Assembly: GCA_951804985.1 (NCBI GenBank)
Contig: OX638130.1
Location: 130,151,593 to 130,215,592 of the forward strand
DNA from: Dryomyza anilis
Taxonomy: Eukaryota > Arthropoda > Insecta > Diptera > Dryomyzidae
Reading direction: 5' to 3'
Length of the DNA stretch: 64,000 bases
The notes beneath the pieces were generated by a model. It had not been told where the DNA came from. It did no database searches and worked only from the letters and a program-made list of their open reading frames with translations. The stretch's first letter is position 1, and every line of letters starts with the position of its first letter. The position numbers and the translations under genes were made by a program. Of the stretch, positions 11,206-22,154 are shown piece after piece.

Positions 11206-12350
11206 AGCAATTTGTTAAGCAACAAATAACTTGTAAAATGTAGTTTCGAAATTCATTTTAAATGCCCTTCCTTTCTTAGTATTACAGACGCCATTGCGCA
11301 TTATTTTCACACAAGTGTTGAAGTCGGGGAAAAAGCTAAATTATATTTTTATTCAGTAAATAAAAAAAAAAACTCAAAGCAAGTGAAAACTGGAAACAGT
11401 CAGCCTTCAGTGCGACGACAACGATGATGGCTTGACAGACTTTATGGCACATCGAGTCGAGTTAAGTTGGCTGGATATTGTCACAAAACTCGGCTAATAA
11501 CGATGAAATAAATAATGATGTTTCCCGCGCGCACTCATCCAGAAATGCTGAATCCACATAAGAACCGTTATATTGTCAACTGGATGGTTACAGAAACGCC
11601 AAAAGCACACAAAGACACTTGAACATTTATGACGAAATACACTGCACCTCGCCTTCTAAATACCGTCAACATGTTCGCACATAACCTGAAAGAACAAACG
11701 AGCCTTGGGCAACTCCAAAGAAAAGAAGTCGCTACGCCTGACAAAGACAAACAAACAACAATAAATAAACGAGTAATGCTCGAATTCAGCTGCCTCTCGA
11801 AGTTATTAGTCCCAGGGTAACCTCTGAAATGGATGTCTGTCTGTCTGTCGGGCTGTCTGTCTGTCAGGCTGTCTATCTGTTTGCGTGTCGCTTGCACGAC
11901 GGGTGGTGGTTGGCGGGCCGTAGTGCTTCAAGTACCTTTCCAACACCTTCTTCATCTTCCGCATGTCCTTGACACTTAAGTGGGCGGCGGTTGAGGGTGC
12001 TTCTGAGTTAATGCAAAATCCCCGTCGTATAGTAAAATTTAAGAAAAACATAAACGCCGCATATTAAATATGAAGTAAACACACTTAAATACAATTACAC
12101 AAGTTAAACAAGTCTTTGGGCAGCCGGACTTAAAGGCAGCTTTGCTTGAGTACATTTTCGTTTCTTGTAGTCGGGGTAACCTTTGAAATACTGGACATAT
12201 TTTTAATTCTTGCTGAATTTAGCGATACTATAAGAAAACGGAATTTTAACAGAAATGTTTTCCAGCACATATTATAGTATTCAACGGAAAATATCCGGTA
12301 TGCACGTGAATTTAGGCTTGAGAGACCCTATCTGTATCTAAAGTACTACT
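9471..12350. other. Mostly unique host-like DNA with CAGT and GTCT microsatellites
   Basis: Base composition is more balanced than in flanking repeat zones. It includes (CAGT)n/(CAGC)n at 11147-11208 and (GTCT)n at 11834-11882. Several short ORFs (for example 11568-11897 minus) run through the GTCT tract and are explained by it. I recognise no protein domain. Local words such as CAACAACAACAA (11040-11055) are typical of fly non-coding DNA. Confidence 0.4.
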
Positions 12351-13081
12351 TTTCAAAAATGGTCGCTATTTTTATGTCTGAAACTATTTACGAATTACTT
12401 AAATTATGCAGTTTTGTTTATAAAAATTCTGATATAATTGAAATGATTTCTTTTAATTTCAAAATGTTTTTGTTTTTTATTATTCATAATTTTCACGAAA
12501 TTTCAATTATTATACTATTATCAAAATTCCCGAGATATTCAAGTGTATGATTGGAATTTTATGGGTGGAGATCGCTTGCTAATACACTCCCAACTAACAT
12601 TTTGAGTCTTCACAATATCCAATTTTATCGCTAATTTACTACAAAAGTGTCAATAATCGATTTGGTAGTGAACACGTTTAAAGTTTTCAATTGATTCTCA
12701 TTTTGCATATAAAATGTGTGGAACATATAAAATGATGTGAATCATGCGATGAGTATACAAGATATGAATACGAATTTTTTACACAATATGAAACATGATA
12801 TAACGAATAATAATCATTAACTCAAAAATTGCGTTTTTGAGTTATGACACTTTTAAGGCAATTTCTTTTTCAAACTAGATTTTTTTTTTAAATATATTTT
12901 CTAATTTTTTTTTTGTATTTTAATGAAATTAAAAAGTTAAAGCTTTATATTAATTAAAAATAGTAATTATAAATAAATATATTATAAAACATTTTACTAA
13001 GTTATGCATGTCGAGCAAGCATTATAGAAATAACATACAAGAACTACTTAAGAACTGAGAAGTACCGCAAAAAATAAACGT
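12351..13081. other. AT-rich spacer
   Basis: Very AT-rich with T runs (12880-12915). No repeat family or gene was recognised. Confidence 0.35.
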
Positions 13082-13380
13082 AAAATAAATATTTTGATTG
13101 AAATTTGGTTTGATGAACAACATTCTTCAATATGAAGTAAACTATGTTGTATTTTATTTTCTTGTTCATTAATATGATGAAACGTATTCTTCTCATACAG
13201 TGCATCATATTGAAGAACACTTTTTCCACATTTACCAATTGTTCATCATATTTATGATCGCATTCATTACATTGATGTCGTTAGTCATTAATATTATGAA
13301 TGGTTCTTCAATACAATGAATCATTGTTTGAAGAACGGAATTCATCAATATGATGTACACTTTTTTTTCTATGAAGATGA
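13082..13380. mobile_element. CATCATATTG-type inverted-repeat MITE cluster, copy 1
   Basis: The unit at 13203-13356 begins CATCATATTGAAGAACAC and ends ATTCATCAATATGATG, an imperfect terminal inverted repeat. It is matched block by block by 14272-14404. The left part (13110-13200) holds further inverted words such as TTCTTCAATATGAAG and TTCATTAATATGATGAA, so more than one unit, or a longer foldback, is present. A short minus-strand ORF over it is not a gene. Confidence 0.6.
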
Positions 13381-13412
13381 ACACATAAAAAAACTGAAAT
13401 AGTATCACTAAA

Positions 13413-13725
13413 CCCGGGTAGAAAGCACGCTTATAAAAACCCAAAAATTCCGAAACCTGTGAACGTTTTAAATACTCTAAGTACATTCATATTCATTGAT
13501 ATTTTTAGAACTCCTTTTAGACTCCACAATTTCTCTTTTTTTAGAAGTTTCCTCTCTTCAGAAATATGTAGTATATAAAGTGTCATAAATGAGTCCATGT
13601 TCGTATGTAGTGGACATATATTTCTTTGTACGGGCAGCCGAGAAAATACATCCAAGTTCAAGTAAATCAATTTAAATTATTTGTTGTTTTATTTCAAATT
13701 CAAAACGATTAAAGTATATCCTAAA
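13413..13725. repeat. Partial copy of the 52.2-53.2 kb mirrored repeat family
   Basis: It shares ordered words with 52640-52940: 'GGGTAGAAAGCACGCTT', 'CTTCAGAAATAT', 'GAGAAAAT.CATCCA' and 'ATTTCAAATTCAAAACGA'. This copy covers the central part of that element; the flanking GAGCNCTTAAAAGAG-type repeats are missing or decayed. Confidence 0.5.
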
Positions 13726-14104
13726 ACACTTCTAAATATAATACTTTTCAGAGTATATTGATACTATATTTAATAGTATATTTTAATATTGTATTGAGTG
13801 TGACTTTTTTTTTATGAACCATTGGTTTAGAAAATACTCTTTTATTTATATTTTAATGAGTTCTTTTTTTATTTTTTTTTAATTTAACTGTTTTGGTATC
13901 TCAAGACTCTTTTATGCGTAATATTCAGCTGAGCTCCAAAAATAAATTCGATTTGAGGATTTATCTACCAGTAACCGACCAGTTTTTGACTAGTTCGACT
14001 AGCTGGGATATACTCTTCAAATCTCTACCATTAATCGTCAAGGTTTCGACAAGTTTTCACTGGCGAGTATAATTAAAAATAAAGTCTTTACTTCTATTTA
14101 TTCT
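13726..14104. other. AT-rich spacer
   Basis: No gene or recognised repeat. T runs occur at 13807-13816 and 13866-13881. Confidence 0.3.
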
Positions 14105-14425
14105 AATTTTTTTCTTTTACAACCAGATTCATCATATGGATGATTTTATACATATAAACTTTTTTTTTTCAAAAAATAAATTTTCTTCGGCATCAAAATT
14201 TGGTAAAAAAAAATTATCAATATCGTTCCTAAAAAAAATTATCAAAAAAAAATTATCTATATCGTTCCTATCATCATATTGAAGAACACTCTTTCGGTCA
14301 TTCATCAATTCATAACATTGATGTTTTGTAGTAATCAATATTATGAATAAATAGTAGAATCCAATGAATAATGGGATGAAGAACGAAATTCATCAATATG
14401 ATGATAATTTTTTTCTGTGTATACT
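14105..14425. mobile_element. CATCATATTG-type inverted-repeat MITE, copy 2
   Basis: The unit 14272-14404 matches 13203-13356 (CATCATATTGAAGAACAC to ATTCATCAATATGATG). A TTTTTTTCTGTGTATA end at 14406-14421 resembles the termini of the TACAC-type MITEs elsewhere in the window. Left of it an AAAAAAAATTATC unit is tandemly repeated around 14209-14262. Confidence 0.6.
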
Positions 14426-14530
14426 CAAATTCCTACGAGAAACTTAGCAGTATACAAGCTGCCTAGTAAATTGTTGCTTGGATAGAGATGTACACAATTT
14501 TGTGTTTTTTTTTTGTTCATCTGAATTTAT

Positions 14531-14811
14531 CAAGTAATAATAATAGTTTGGGACTACAGTCCTATAAGAACTTAGACCGAGCTCTCAAAGTGGTGGGACC
14601 TACAGTTTATTGCCGAATCGAACGGTGGGTGAGAGCTTTTCATAGGCAATGCTTTACTCTCGTAGGTTTGCCATTTACTGCCGAGAGGTAGCGCGGTATA
14701 GCAAAATGTTTCTATGAAAAGATGTTGTTTGCCCCAAGTCCAGGCTTGAACCGGGGACCTTTTGGCTCGCAGTCCAACGCACTAACCACTAAGCTACCGC
14801 GGCTACAAGTA
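14531..14811 (-). mobile_element. tRNA-derived SINE, near full length
   Basis: On the minus strand, starting at 14805, the head reads GCCGCGGTAGCTTAGTGGTT then AGTGCG (A box type TAGCTTAGTGG). GGTTCAAGCCTGGAC (B box type) follows, then the shared body, then a tail of ATT units at 14537-14548. A short direct repeat CAAGTA (14531-14536 and 14806-14811) is a possible target duplication. The anticodon arm is not clean enough to name the parental tRNA. It is compared with 3081-3343 and 3958-4274; this copy has a single, unduplicated D/anticodon region. Confidence 0.85.
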
Positions 14812-16837
14812 GCCTTTTATAAGTCGAACATCGTTAATAACTTTAAAGTTTAAGCTTGAATTTAGCAGATTTAAGAAAAATAAAATATAGTGCTCAATAC
14901 TTCAGGACAGAGTTCAGATCTGAGAATATTCAGAACTGAATTCAACCAGAATTCTCCAGAACTAATCAAGTTTCTGCTGGGTATCTAAATGTATACAGGA
15001 ACCTCTTTTAAAGTTCAAATATTGCATCGAATATTTGATTAAATAAATATAGAAAGAAATTACATAACTTGAGTAACCGTTGGCTGTTAAGCTGTTTTTA
15101 AATAGAATTATCTTAAAGGAAAAAAAGTAAAAGAGAAAATTTTGTTTTGTTTTTTTATTAAGGTACTTCGATGTTCATTTCATTTTAATTAAGTAGAACA
15201 AAGTTGCCCTACGTCTATTAGGACTTTTGCATAATTAGTTATATTTTATTATTTTGATACAAGTTTTGAAATAAGTTTGTGCTTTGAGTATTTTTGAGCT
15301 GCTGCATCAGGTTATCCAAGAATCTTGCATAATTTAGTGCGCAACCCTCGACTGCGTAAATTTTATAATTACTTTTATCTGAAATGCAAGTAAATCTTGC
15401 AGAAATCATTAGAATGGAAATGGATGGTCATGAATAATTCGCAAAACTTTCATGAACTAATTGTTGTAGTTATAGATATTATAAAGCGCATATTGGCTAC
15501 ACTTTTAAGATCGTGGCTTTATTTAAAGTTGGAAACAGAATTCAGTATTCACACATCTGCGTAGATACCACCACACGGGAGACATGATAAAGGGAACCAC
15601 GTAAGCAAATTCCTTGCGGTAAATTTATGTATCTTGCATTTCTATTTTTGATGTCAAATCAAATAAACGCGCTCTGTTGTCAGCTTCGTGATGTCTGCTA
15701 TCTTAAGAAAATCAAATACATAAATAAATAACAATTCAGCTAACCTTGGTAACGCTTCTACCACCTACCACTTACCACCTTTCACTTACCCTACCTGCGC
15801 AGTACCCAATGATTTACACATATTCAACGCATTCACGAATATTTTTTGGTATTCAAGTTTGGCTCGTGTGTCTTCTTGGTCCCCATGTCGCTCGAGTAGG
15901 GAATATATTCATTTTTCGCCACTACTACTATTTCCACTTAGTTTTTTTGCCTGTTCTGTACCATGTATTTTGGTCGTTTTTGCTGGAATCTGTACCTAAT
16001 TTCGTTATTATTTTATGCGGCCATGTTTTTGTGTCTCTTTGGAGGCACTTCGCACTTGGCTCGAGGGATGCGACCAACAACAAGGTCCCGACTTATTATT
16101 TTCATTACTTTGGACTATGGGTTTGAATTTTTGTTCTTATCTTTGGATTAATTTTTTTTTTCTTTTTAATTTTTTTGTTGGTTTGTTTTCATATTCTCCA
16201 ATGTTTTTGGTCTCTTTAGTTCTTGTTTAAGCATTTCATCAGTTTATGCTCGAATTATGCTATCGCATAGTATAAATATTGAGAATTAAACTGCCGCCGG
16301 CACCCGGAGATGTAAGTCGTAAATCAATGATTTCGATTAGCTTCTCGACAAAAGACGTCTGTGATTTATTTATTTTATTTATTTATTTTAAGTCGTCGAC
16401 GAATAAGTAAACAAATGAGTGATTGAGTGCATTTGTGGATGGGTGAATAAAAAACGGATGTCAACTTAGAAATGACAAGAAATGTGATGGAATAAAACAT
16501 ATAATCGTTTTGCATGGTATGAATTGGAAATGCGGTAAACTTACAATATGTTAATATAAACTATATTAAAATATGCAAAGTTCACAAAAACATATTTTAC
16601 TTCATATTTTCCAATGAATAAATTTTAAAATGAGTTTACATTGAATATGGCAGAGAAACAAATCGTAGTTTGAGAAGGTAAACTATCTAAAAAGGGGAGG
16701 TTTGTACCTAATAGAATACCATAAAAATATATCTCATCATGAAATGCAATATTTAACCCAAAAACACTTGTGTTATTAGAGAGACACAAAATATCATTTA
16801 TATCTGGAATAATAAATCACAGAAAATAAGAAGATAT
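14812..16837. other. Unique DNA, AT-rich then more balanced
   Basis: No repeat shared with the window. The part 15540-16330 is less AT-rich, and a TATAAATA word at 16271-16278 lies about 40 bp upstream of a good donor-like GTAAGT (16312). The exon between them would be too short to be convincing. Overlapping ORFs at 15746-16230 are hydrophobic and low-complexity and are not called. Confidence 0.35.
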
Positions 16838-17515
16838 GGTCACAAAAAGCTGATTTTGACACCCACAAGTTCGACATTGTGAAGGACTTCGTCTATCTGG
16901 GATCCAGCGTAAACAGCAACAACGACGTCAGCCTGGAGATCAAACGGAGAATAACTCTTGCCAACAGGTGCTACTTTGGGTTCAGGAGGCAATTGAGAAG
17001 CAGAGCCCTCTCTCGCCGGATAAAAATAACGCTCTACAAGTCACTCATCATGCCCGTCCTACTTTATGGTGCAGAAACATGGACGCTGGCCTCCACCGAT
17101 GAGAGAGTACTGGGAGCGTTCGAGAGAAAGATTCTCCGTAAAATCTTTGGCCCTATCTGCTTTGCTAACGAGTATCGAATCAGGATGAACCACTAGCTGT
17201 ATGAGTTATTCGACGACATTGACATAGTCAAGCGCATCAAGATCCAGCGGCTTCGCTGGCTAGGTCATGTCGAACGAATGGATGAAAACACTTCAGCCAA
17301 GAAGGTGCTTGAATCGAAACTCGAAGGTGGAGCGTAGAAGAGGGCGTCCAAATCTGCGTTGGAAAGACCAAGTTGAGGACAACCTGGCAACGCTTCGTAT
17401 TTCTAACTGGCGTCAGCGCGCGCAAAGCAGATCCGACTGGCGCGGCTTCATCTCAGCGGCCAAAACCGACCCACGGTTGTAAGGGCCATTTAAGTAAGTA
17501 AGTAAGGTCACAAAA
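16838..17515 (+). mobile_element. 5'-truncated non-LTR retrotransposon with 10-bp TSD
   Basis: GGTCACAAAA flanks the insert on both sides (16838-16847 and 17506-17515), a perfect 10-bp target-site duplication. The 658-bp insert (16848-17505) encodes only the C-terminal end of a LINE reverse transcriptase ORF and ends in a TAAG microsatellite tail (17490-17505). This is the usual shape of a 5'-truncated insertion made by target-primed reverse transcription. The flanking repeat shows the insertion is complete at both ends as it stands. Confidence 0.9.
16852..17481 (+). pseudogene. LINE reverse transcriptase C-terminal remnant
   Basis: The frame from 16852 reads DFDTHKFDIVKDFVYLGSSV and later ITLYKSLIMPVLLYGAETW, which is the post-catalytic end of insect LINE reverse transcriptases ('YLGS', 'LYGAETW', then 'RLRWLGHVERM'). 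An in-frame TAG at 17194-17196 interrupts it, after which the same frame continues as LYELFDDIDIVKRIKIQRLR. A further frame change near 17330-17340 leads to RRGRPNLRWKDQVEDNLATL in the next frame, ending at a TAA at 17480. The catalytic palm (FADD-type) lies upstream and is lost. Clade is uncertain (RTE/CR1/Jockey-like range). It is a dead fragment. Confidence 0.88.
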
Positions 17516-17690
17516 TGTTATTAAAAAATGTTTCGTGTTCCCTTTCAACGCCACATTCATTCGTCTAAATTGGAAACAAAAATTTAACACAAAAATTATA
17601 AAAATTTTGAAAATCTTGCTGTATTTCGAACAAACAAAAATATAATAGAGTTAAGAATATCATTTAAATATCATGGTTTAATTTTAAATA

Positions 17691-18962
17691 AGGACTGCGT
17701 CGAATAAAATTGTCCGTTACATATCTTCCCATAATGTGCTATTGCAAGATTCAAATTAAAAAAAATTGATCATAGTAGCTTTGAATTAAATGGCAGAAAA
17801 TAATTTGTGTCAATACAAAATTTATTTAACGCGAAAATGGCAAACGAAGTGGAAGTGCGAGAAAATATAATTAAAATTTTTCAAAAACAACCTAGTTGGT
17901 CTTTTAAAAAAATTGCCAAGGAGGTAGGGGCTAACCCTAAGACTATTTTTCGCGTTATCAACCGCTTTAAGGAAGACCTGAGTATTGATCGGAAGAAAGG
18001 TTCTGGTAAAAAAAAGGCCCACATGATCATGAAAAGTCGAAGAAGGTTGTGAATATTTTAAAGAAAGATCCAAGCATATCCGGAAGGAAATTGGCGAGAA
18101 AGGCGGATTGCTCAGAATCTTTCGTGCGCAGGACTAAGAAAGAAGCTGGGCTGAAGACGTACAAGGTTCAAAAAGTTCCGGATAGAAATGCCGTCAAGAA
18201 TGAAACCGCAAAACAACGAGCTAAAAAGCTGAACCAAGATTTTTTAAAAAATTCGATTGCTGCATAATGGACGACGAAACTTATGTTTTAGCGGACTTTT
18301 CTCAGCTACCTGGGCAGGAATTTTATACAGCCGATTCTCGAGGAAATGTCGCTGAAAAATTGAAATAAAAAATAAAGACAAAATTCCCAAAGAAATTCCT
18401 TGCAGTTGTGGAAAAAGGAGCAGCTCATTCGTGACATCGGGTACAATTAATAGCGAAATTTATGTGAAGGAATGCTTGCAAAAGAGATTGCTTCCATTTT
18501 TACGCCAACATGAAGTGTCCACATTTTTTTGGCCTGACCTTGCTTCATGTCACTACAGCAAAACGGCCTTAGAGTGGATCCAACAAAATGCAGTGATTTT
18601 GGTGCCTAGAGAAACCAATCCACCAAACTGTCCAGAACTCAGGCCGATTGAGAGATACTGGGCTTTAGTAAAAAGGGAGATGAAGACAACAAAAAAAAGT
18701 GGCCAAAGACCTTCAAGACTTTAAAAGAAAGTGGTCTTCAGCAGCTGTGAGGGTGTCGGACACTACCATTACAACATTAATGGTAGGGGTTCCGGAAAAG
18801 TTAAAACTTTTTATTAAAAAATATTAATTTCTGGTTTTTTATATTTTTTTTTAAATCTTAAAATAATTTGCAAAATACAATATTTTATTCTATAAAAATT
18901 CGATTACTAGATTTCTAGATTTTTTCATTTTTATAGCGGACAATTTTATTCGACGCAGTCTT
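17691..18962 (+). mobile_element. Tc1/mariner-superfamily DD37E-type transposon, TIR-complete
   Basis: Terminal inverted repeats are near perfect. From 17691 the left reads A(G)GACTGCGTCG...TTGTCCG, and the right reads the same inverted from 18962. A 24-bp perfect core matches, with single mismatches at positions 2 and 27. Both ends are flanked by TA (17689-17690 and 18963-18964), the target duplication of this superfamily. Length is 1272 bp, as expected for autonomous-size Tc1/mariner elements. It carries one transposase pseudogene. Well kept TIRs with a broken ORF mean it could only move if a transposase were supplied in trans. Confidence 0.93.
17837..18827 (+). pseudogene. DD37E-type transposase pseudogene
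   Basis: The ATG at 17837 (MANEVEVRENIIKIF) starts the N-terminal DNA-binding region, with a helix-turn-helix around SFKKIAKEVGANPKTIFRVI and a second around GRKLARKADCSESFVRRTKK. The catalytic triad is visible: D in MDDETY (18273-18275), D in FWPDLASCHY (18536-18538) and E in LRPIERYW (18650-18652). There are 37 residues between the last two, hence DD37E. The 'WPDLASCHY' form fits the mosquito/insect ITmDD37E lineage. Breaks: frameshifts at an A8 run (18008-18015), at about 18246-18255 and near 18700, a stop at 18366-18368, and a small deletion with frame change near 18400. The last frame ends TAA at 18825-18827. Confidence 0.9.
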
Positions 18963-18964
18963 TA

Positions 18965-19225
18965 ATAGTCATATTTTAGTTATTTTCTATTGTTAGGGAA
19001 AAAGGGTGTAATCTATTTAAACCAAATTATACTAAGTAATATTTAATATTATAATTCCATACTTTACATTGCAACGTATATAACTGATTTGTTCAAATCA
19101 CAACTTAAATTTGTAAGATATTCAGGTAAAAATAAAATCGGTAGCAAATCAAAAATTCTTTTTATATGAAATTTTTACAAAACCCTAAATATGGATATTG
19201 AATTCAAGAATATTTTATTCTCATC
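18965..19225. other. AT-rich spacer
   Basis: No gene or repeat recognised. Confidence 0.3.
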
Positions 19226-19475
19226 CCATTCTGCAATGTCTTAAAGTCCTGCGATGCCTCAAAGTTTCCTTGAATAACTTATTTTCTTATTTTCTTATTT
19301 TTTTCAATGTCGATCCTATTTCTCGTTCCGAGAAAACACCGAAAAACGCAACGATGTCTACCCACCACGTATGTCCAATTTGACGCTCGTTACAAGAAAG
19401 GGTTCGGATATCGTGTGAATTTTCTATCTTCTCGCATTGCTCTCGTAACGATATCGAAACAAATTGCATATTAGG
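19226..19475. mobile_element. GATATCG-rich MITE, diverged copy
   Basis: It starts CCCATTCTGCAATGTCTT and ends TTGCATATTAGGTTG, both recognisable against CCCAGTCTGCCATGTCT and ATGGCATACTGGG. The interior has 'CTCGTAACGATATCGAAAC' near the right end. Short ORFs on both strands are shadows of the repeat. Confidence 0.6.
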
Positions 19476-19522
19476 TTGTTACACATTTGTTAGTTATTTT
19501 TTTTTTATTCAAATCGAGAATA

Positions 19523-19600
19523 TATCGTCACTGTCATGCCAAAGCACATTGGGAAAAAATTTAATATTTATGACTAAAATTATAAAAAGTTTTCAGATCA
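19523..19600 (+). repeat. Left end of the double-palindrome TIR element (fragment)
   Basis: TATCGTCACTGTCATGCCAA at 19523-19542 equals the terminal repeat of the elements at 46038-46910 and 50433-51362. Similarity then fades, so only the end is kept. The matching right-end piece of this family lies about 2 kb away, at 21560-21751. Confidence 0.6.
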
Positions 19601-20492
19601 TTAAAATGTTGTAATAATGTATTTGAGGATGTGTTTCTTGTATATAAAAGAGAAATTACAAAAAAAAAAAATCAAAATGGCGAACTTAAATCGAACAATA
19701 TATACTTAAATCGAACAATAAATGTTATAGGCTGCTTCAAGGTACAAGATTTATGGACTATTTATTTTTAATATGCTTTTAATATGATCCCATATAAAAA
19801 GTCAATATATTAAAAATTTTCCTTTTTTCAAAATTGCCTATTTTACATAGTTATGCTGAAAAGGTACAAAATGGAGTAATGTACGTTTATTAACCATTAT
19901 ATCATTGTTCCTCAGTATTTGAAAATAAAATATCACGTGTTAATCCAACGTATTGTTCTAATGTGAAAAAAATTTAACCAAATCGAAATTTCTAATTTCA
20001 ACATGTCCGTATTCTTCACAGCCAAATTGAATACGTATTCAGCCTTATCATGAATTCCGGAGGAATTTCTATTCCTTCGATTTCATTCTCCTCCCGGGAA
20101 TTGAATTCTCCTATCATGAATCTCCCCCGAATTTATATTCCCTCGGATTTATTTCGAATTTTCAAAACAACAAAATTAATTAATTTCATGTGTCAAAAAA
20201 TTTAAACACAAAATATTTGTTTGATATCGGATTTTTATATTCTTGTAATTATTAATAAATTACCATTTTAAGTAATATAATCGTTTCGCAAAAATACATT
20301 TGTGCAAGAGCGTGAATCGTGGTGAATGAAAACCTGGCGGTACGAGTGTCATGTTGTATCGCATGAACGCAAGTTTCTCATTGATTCACGCAGCTCTAGT
20401 ACAACCTCCGTCTCTGTTTTGTTGGCGAAGTCTTCGAAGAAAGATTAAAATCATAGGAAGATGCTCTGGACATCGTTCGTGGTCCCTAGTAG
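19601..20492. other. Mostly AT-rich DNA; short inverted repeat near 20310-20395
   Basis: The words GAGCGTGAATC (20309-20319) and GATTCACGCAGCTC (20382-20395) are inverted, suggesting a small foldback piece. The block 20060-20160 is unusually rich in GAATTC/GGAAT words. No gene was recognised. Confidence 0.35.
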
Positions 20493-20915
20493 AAATTTAC
20501 CTGATGCGCCATCGGGAAATAATCGGGTTTTCGTTGGGAAAGCCCTATTACAAAAAATATTATCATTGCCTTTGCATGCACTTATCATGCTTACCATAGC
20601 AGGGTTTACATTATCTAAACAGTCAATGTTTCCGATCATAGCTACATTATTTGTTCCTCATAACGAAATTAGCATCAGGCAATGATCGAGAGTAATTAGA
20701 GAAACCCTATTATGCTAGGGCTCAGACAAGGCAATTGTTGGGTAAATATTAAAATGGGGAATTGCCCGATCAGTACATGATCATGGCCTGAGGTCAACAC
20801 ATGATCAGGACACTGCGTTACAAGGACATTATGGGCCTCGTCATATCCCGATCATCTCAAATAATGACATGATCACTTCATGACCATGGCCCTACCTAAT
20901 TTTCTACTAGGGGTT
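20493..20915. mobile_element. CCCTAGTAGAAAATT-ended MITE
   Basis: The left end is TCCCTAGTAGAAATTTACC and the right end, inverted, is CCCCTAGTAGAAAATTAGGT, a clear imperfect terminal inverted repeat. The interior repeats the word TGATCATG/CATGATCA several times (20778-20887). Two ORFs of 62-74 codons lie across its left end and have no recognised domain. Only one copy is present here, so the family assignment rests on the TIR alone. Confidence 0.6.
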
Positions 20916-21035
20916 GTGACAAAGAATCGCTGGTTTAAAACTCCTGTGGCACATCTCAATAATTCAATTCGCTTGTGTAGTACGTACGTTTCATTAGTAC
21001 TTGGACGATAGTCGAAGCTGACATATCCGGCACTG

Positions 21036-21107
21036 AGTTGTCTTGCGTCTCATTAATTATTGTTGATTGCTTGCACTATGGGGCAAATTACCTCTTTTCG
21101 TAACAAT
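21036..21107 (-). repeat. Solo LTR fragment (same family as 23376-23893)
   Basis: The words 'GTTGTCTTGCGTCTCATTAA', 'TTGCACTATGGGGCAAATTA' and 'CTCTTTTCGTAACA' match 3009-3080 nearly base for base. The rest of the LTR is absent. The break point at about 21036 adjoins unrelated unique sequence. Confidence 0.7.
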
Positions 21108-21559
21108 ATATTAAGTGGATTTAAAATACATGCTACTAAAAATCTAAGAAATTATGAAAAATTATTTTATTAGTCCTTGTTGATTTAATTTAATGCTTGT
21201 ATTGATTAATATTAATTCATAGTCGAGGTCGGAAAGAAGTTTTACCATTAAAATGGTAAAATGATACATTATAAGGATTCAATAACTGTGGAAATCTTAA
21301 AAAGCACAAATCTTTATATTATCATTTTAAAAACAATTCAATTAGAGTCATTAATAAGCTTATAATTTAATATATAACTAATTAAATGCTGAAATTACTT
21401 AAATTCTCCAAGAAATTGTTGGCGAAAAATTCGGCGGAATATTCAGTAAATTTCCTCATACAAAATTGATGATATTCTGTTTTAAATTTTCAGATTTTCA
21501 AACAGTTTTCAAAAAAAAAAGTAAAAGGCGCCTGAATTTTGAAAGACGGCTTTACCTGG
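21108..21559. other. AT-rich spacer
   Basis: No repeat or coding region recognised. Confidence 0.3.
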
Positions 21560-21751
21560 ATATACTTCAACCATTCTTGTACCCATATAAAGTTATGGCT
21601 AAATATCATAAAGATTCGTCCTTTTGGTTTTTACTTTTTTGGCTAGAAATATCCACCAAAACCACGCACAATTTTGGCACAGTATTCTTAATGAAAAACT
21701 GCATTTAAAAATATAAAATCTAACGCAAATGTCAAAAAATTCACATTCGCC
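21560..21751 (+). repeat. Right-part fragment of the double-palindrome element
   Basis: Blocks 'AAAGATTCGTCCTTTTGG', 'GGCTAGAAATA.CCA.CAAAA', 'TTGGCACAG.AT' and 'AACGCAAATGTCA' match 51187-51340 in order. The final TIR is lost after CACATTCGCC. An 80-codon ORF over it is not supported. Confidence 0.6.
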
Positions 21752-22154
21752 AGGAACTTTTACCCAGGAACTTTAATATATTTTTAAAATATCTTTAATT
21801 TTACTAGTTGTCTGTCTGTAAATAGAAAAAACCTTCGGTTATTTTAATTTTGAAACTGATTTCATTTTAAAAATGTGAAAAAATTTAAACTTATATTGAA
21901 AAACAGGATCTTAAACAGCCAAATAATGAAACATCCTATAATAAATTAGACAACCTTAATCTTATGATCTGTTGTATATACATTTCTTTTGTTCATAAAA
22001 TTATTTAAAAAGTTAAATTAAACAAGAACTAATAAATTGACTACCACTACGATTTATACAAATGTGAAATATTTAGTACTTTTATTACAACAACAATCTA
22101 GCCAAATAAATATAAAATGCAAGTTAAATATGTTATAGACAAATAAATTACAGT
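21752..22154. other. AT-rich spacer
   Basis: No gene or repeat recognised. Confidence 0.3.

Noticed and set aside
11147..11208. CRISPR-like array
   Set aside because: It is a (CAGT)n microsatellite with a 4-bp period, no spacers, in a eukaryotic context.
14700..14806. A genuine tRNA gene
   Set aside because: A- and B-box-like motifs are present, but the anticodon stem is mismatched and the sequence continues into a dispersed SINE body shared with two other copies.
16271..16317. Promoter plus first exon (TATAAATA followed by GTAAGT)
   Set aside because: The implied first exon would be about 12 bp, and no initiator or coding support was found.
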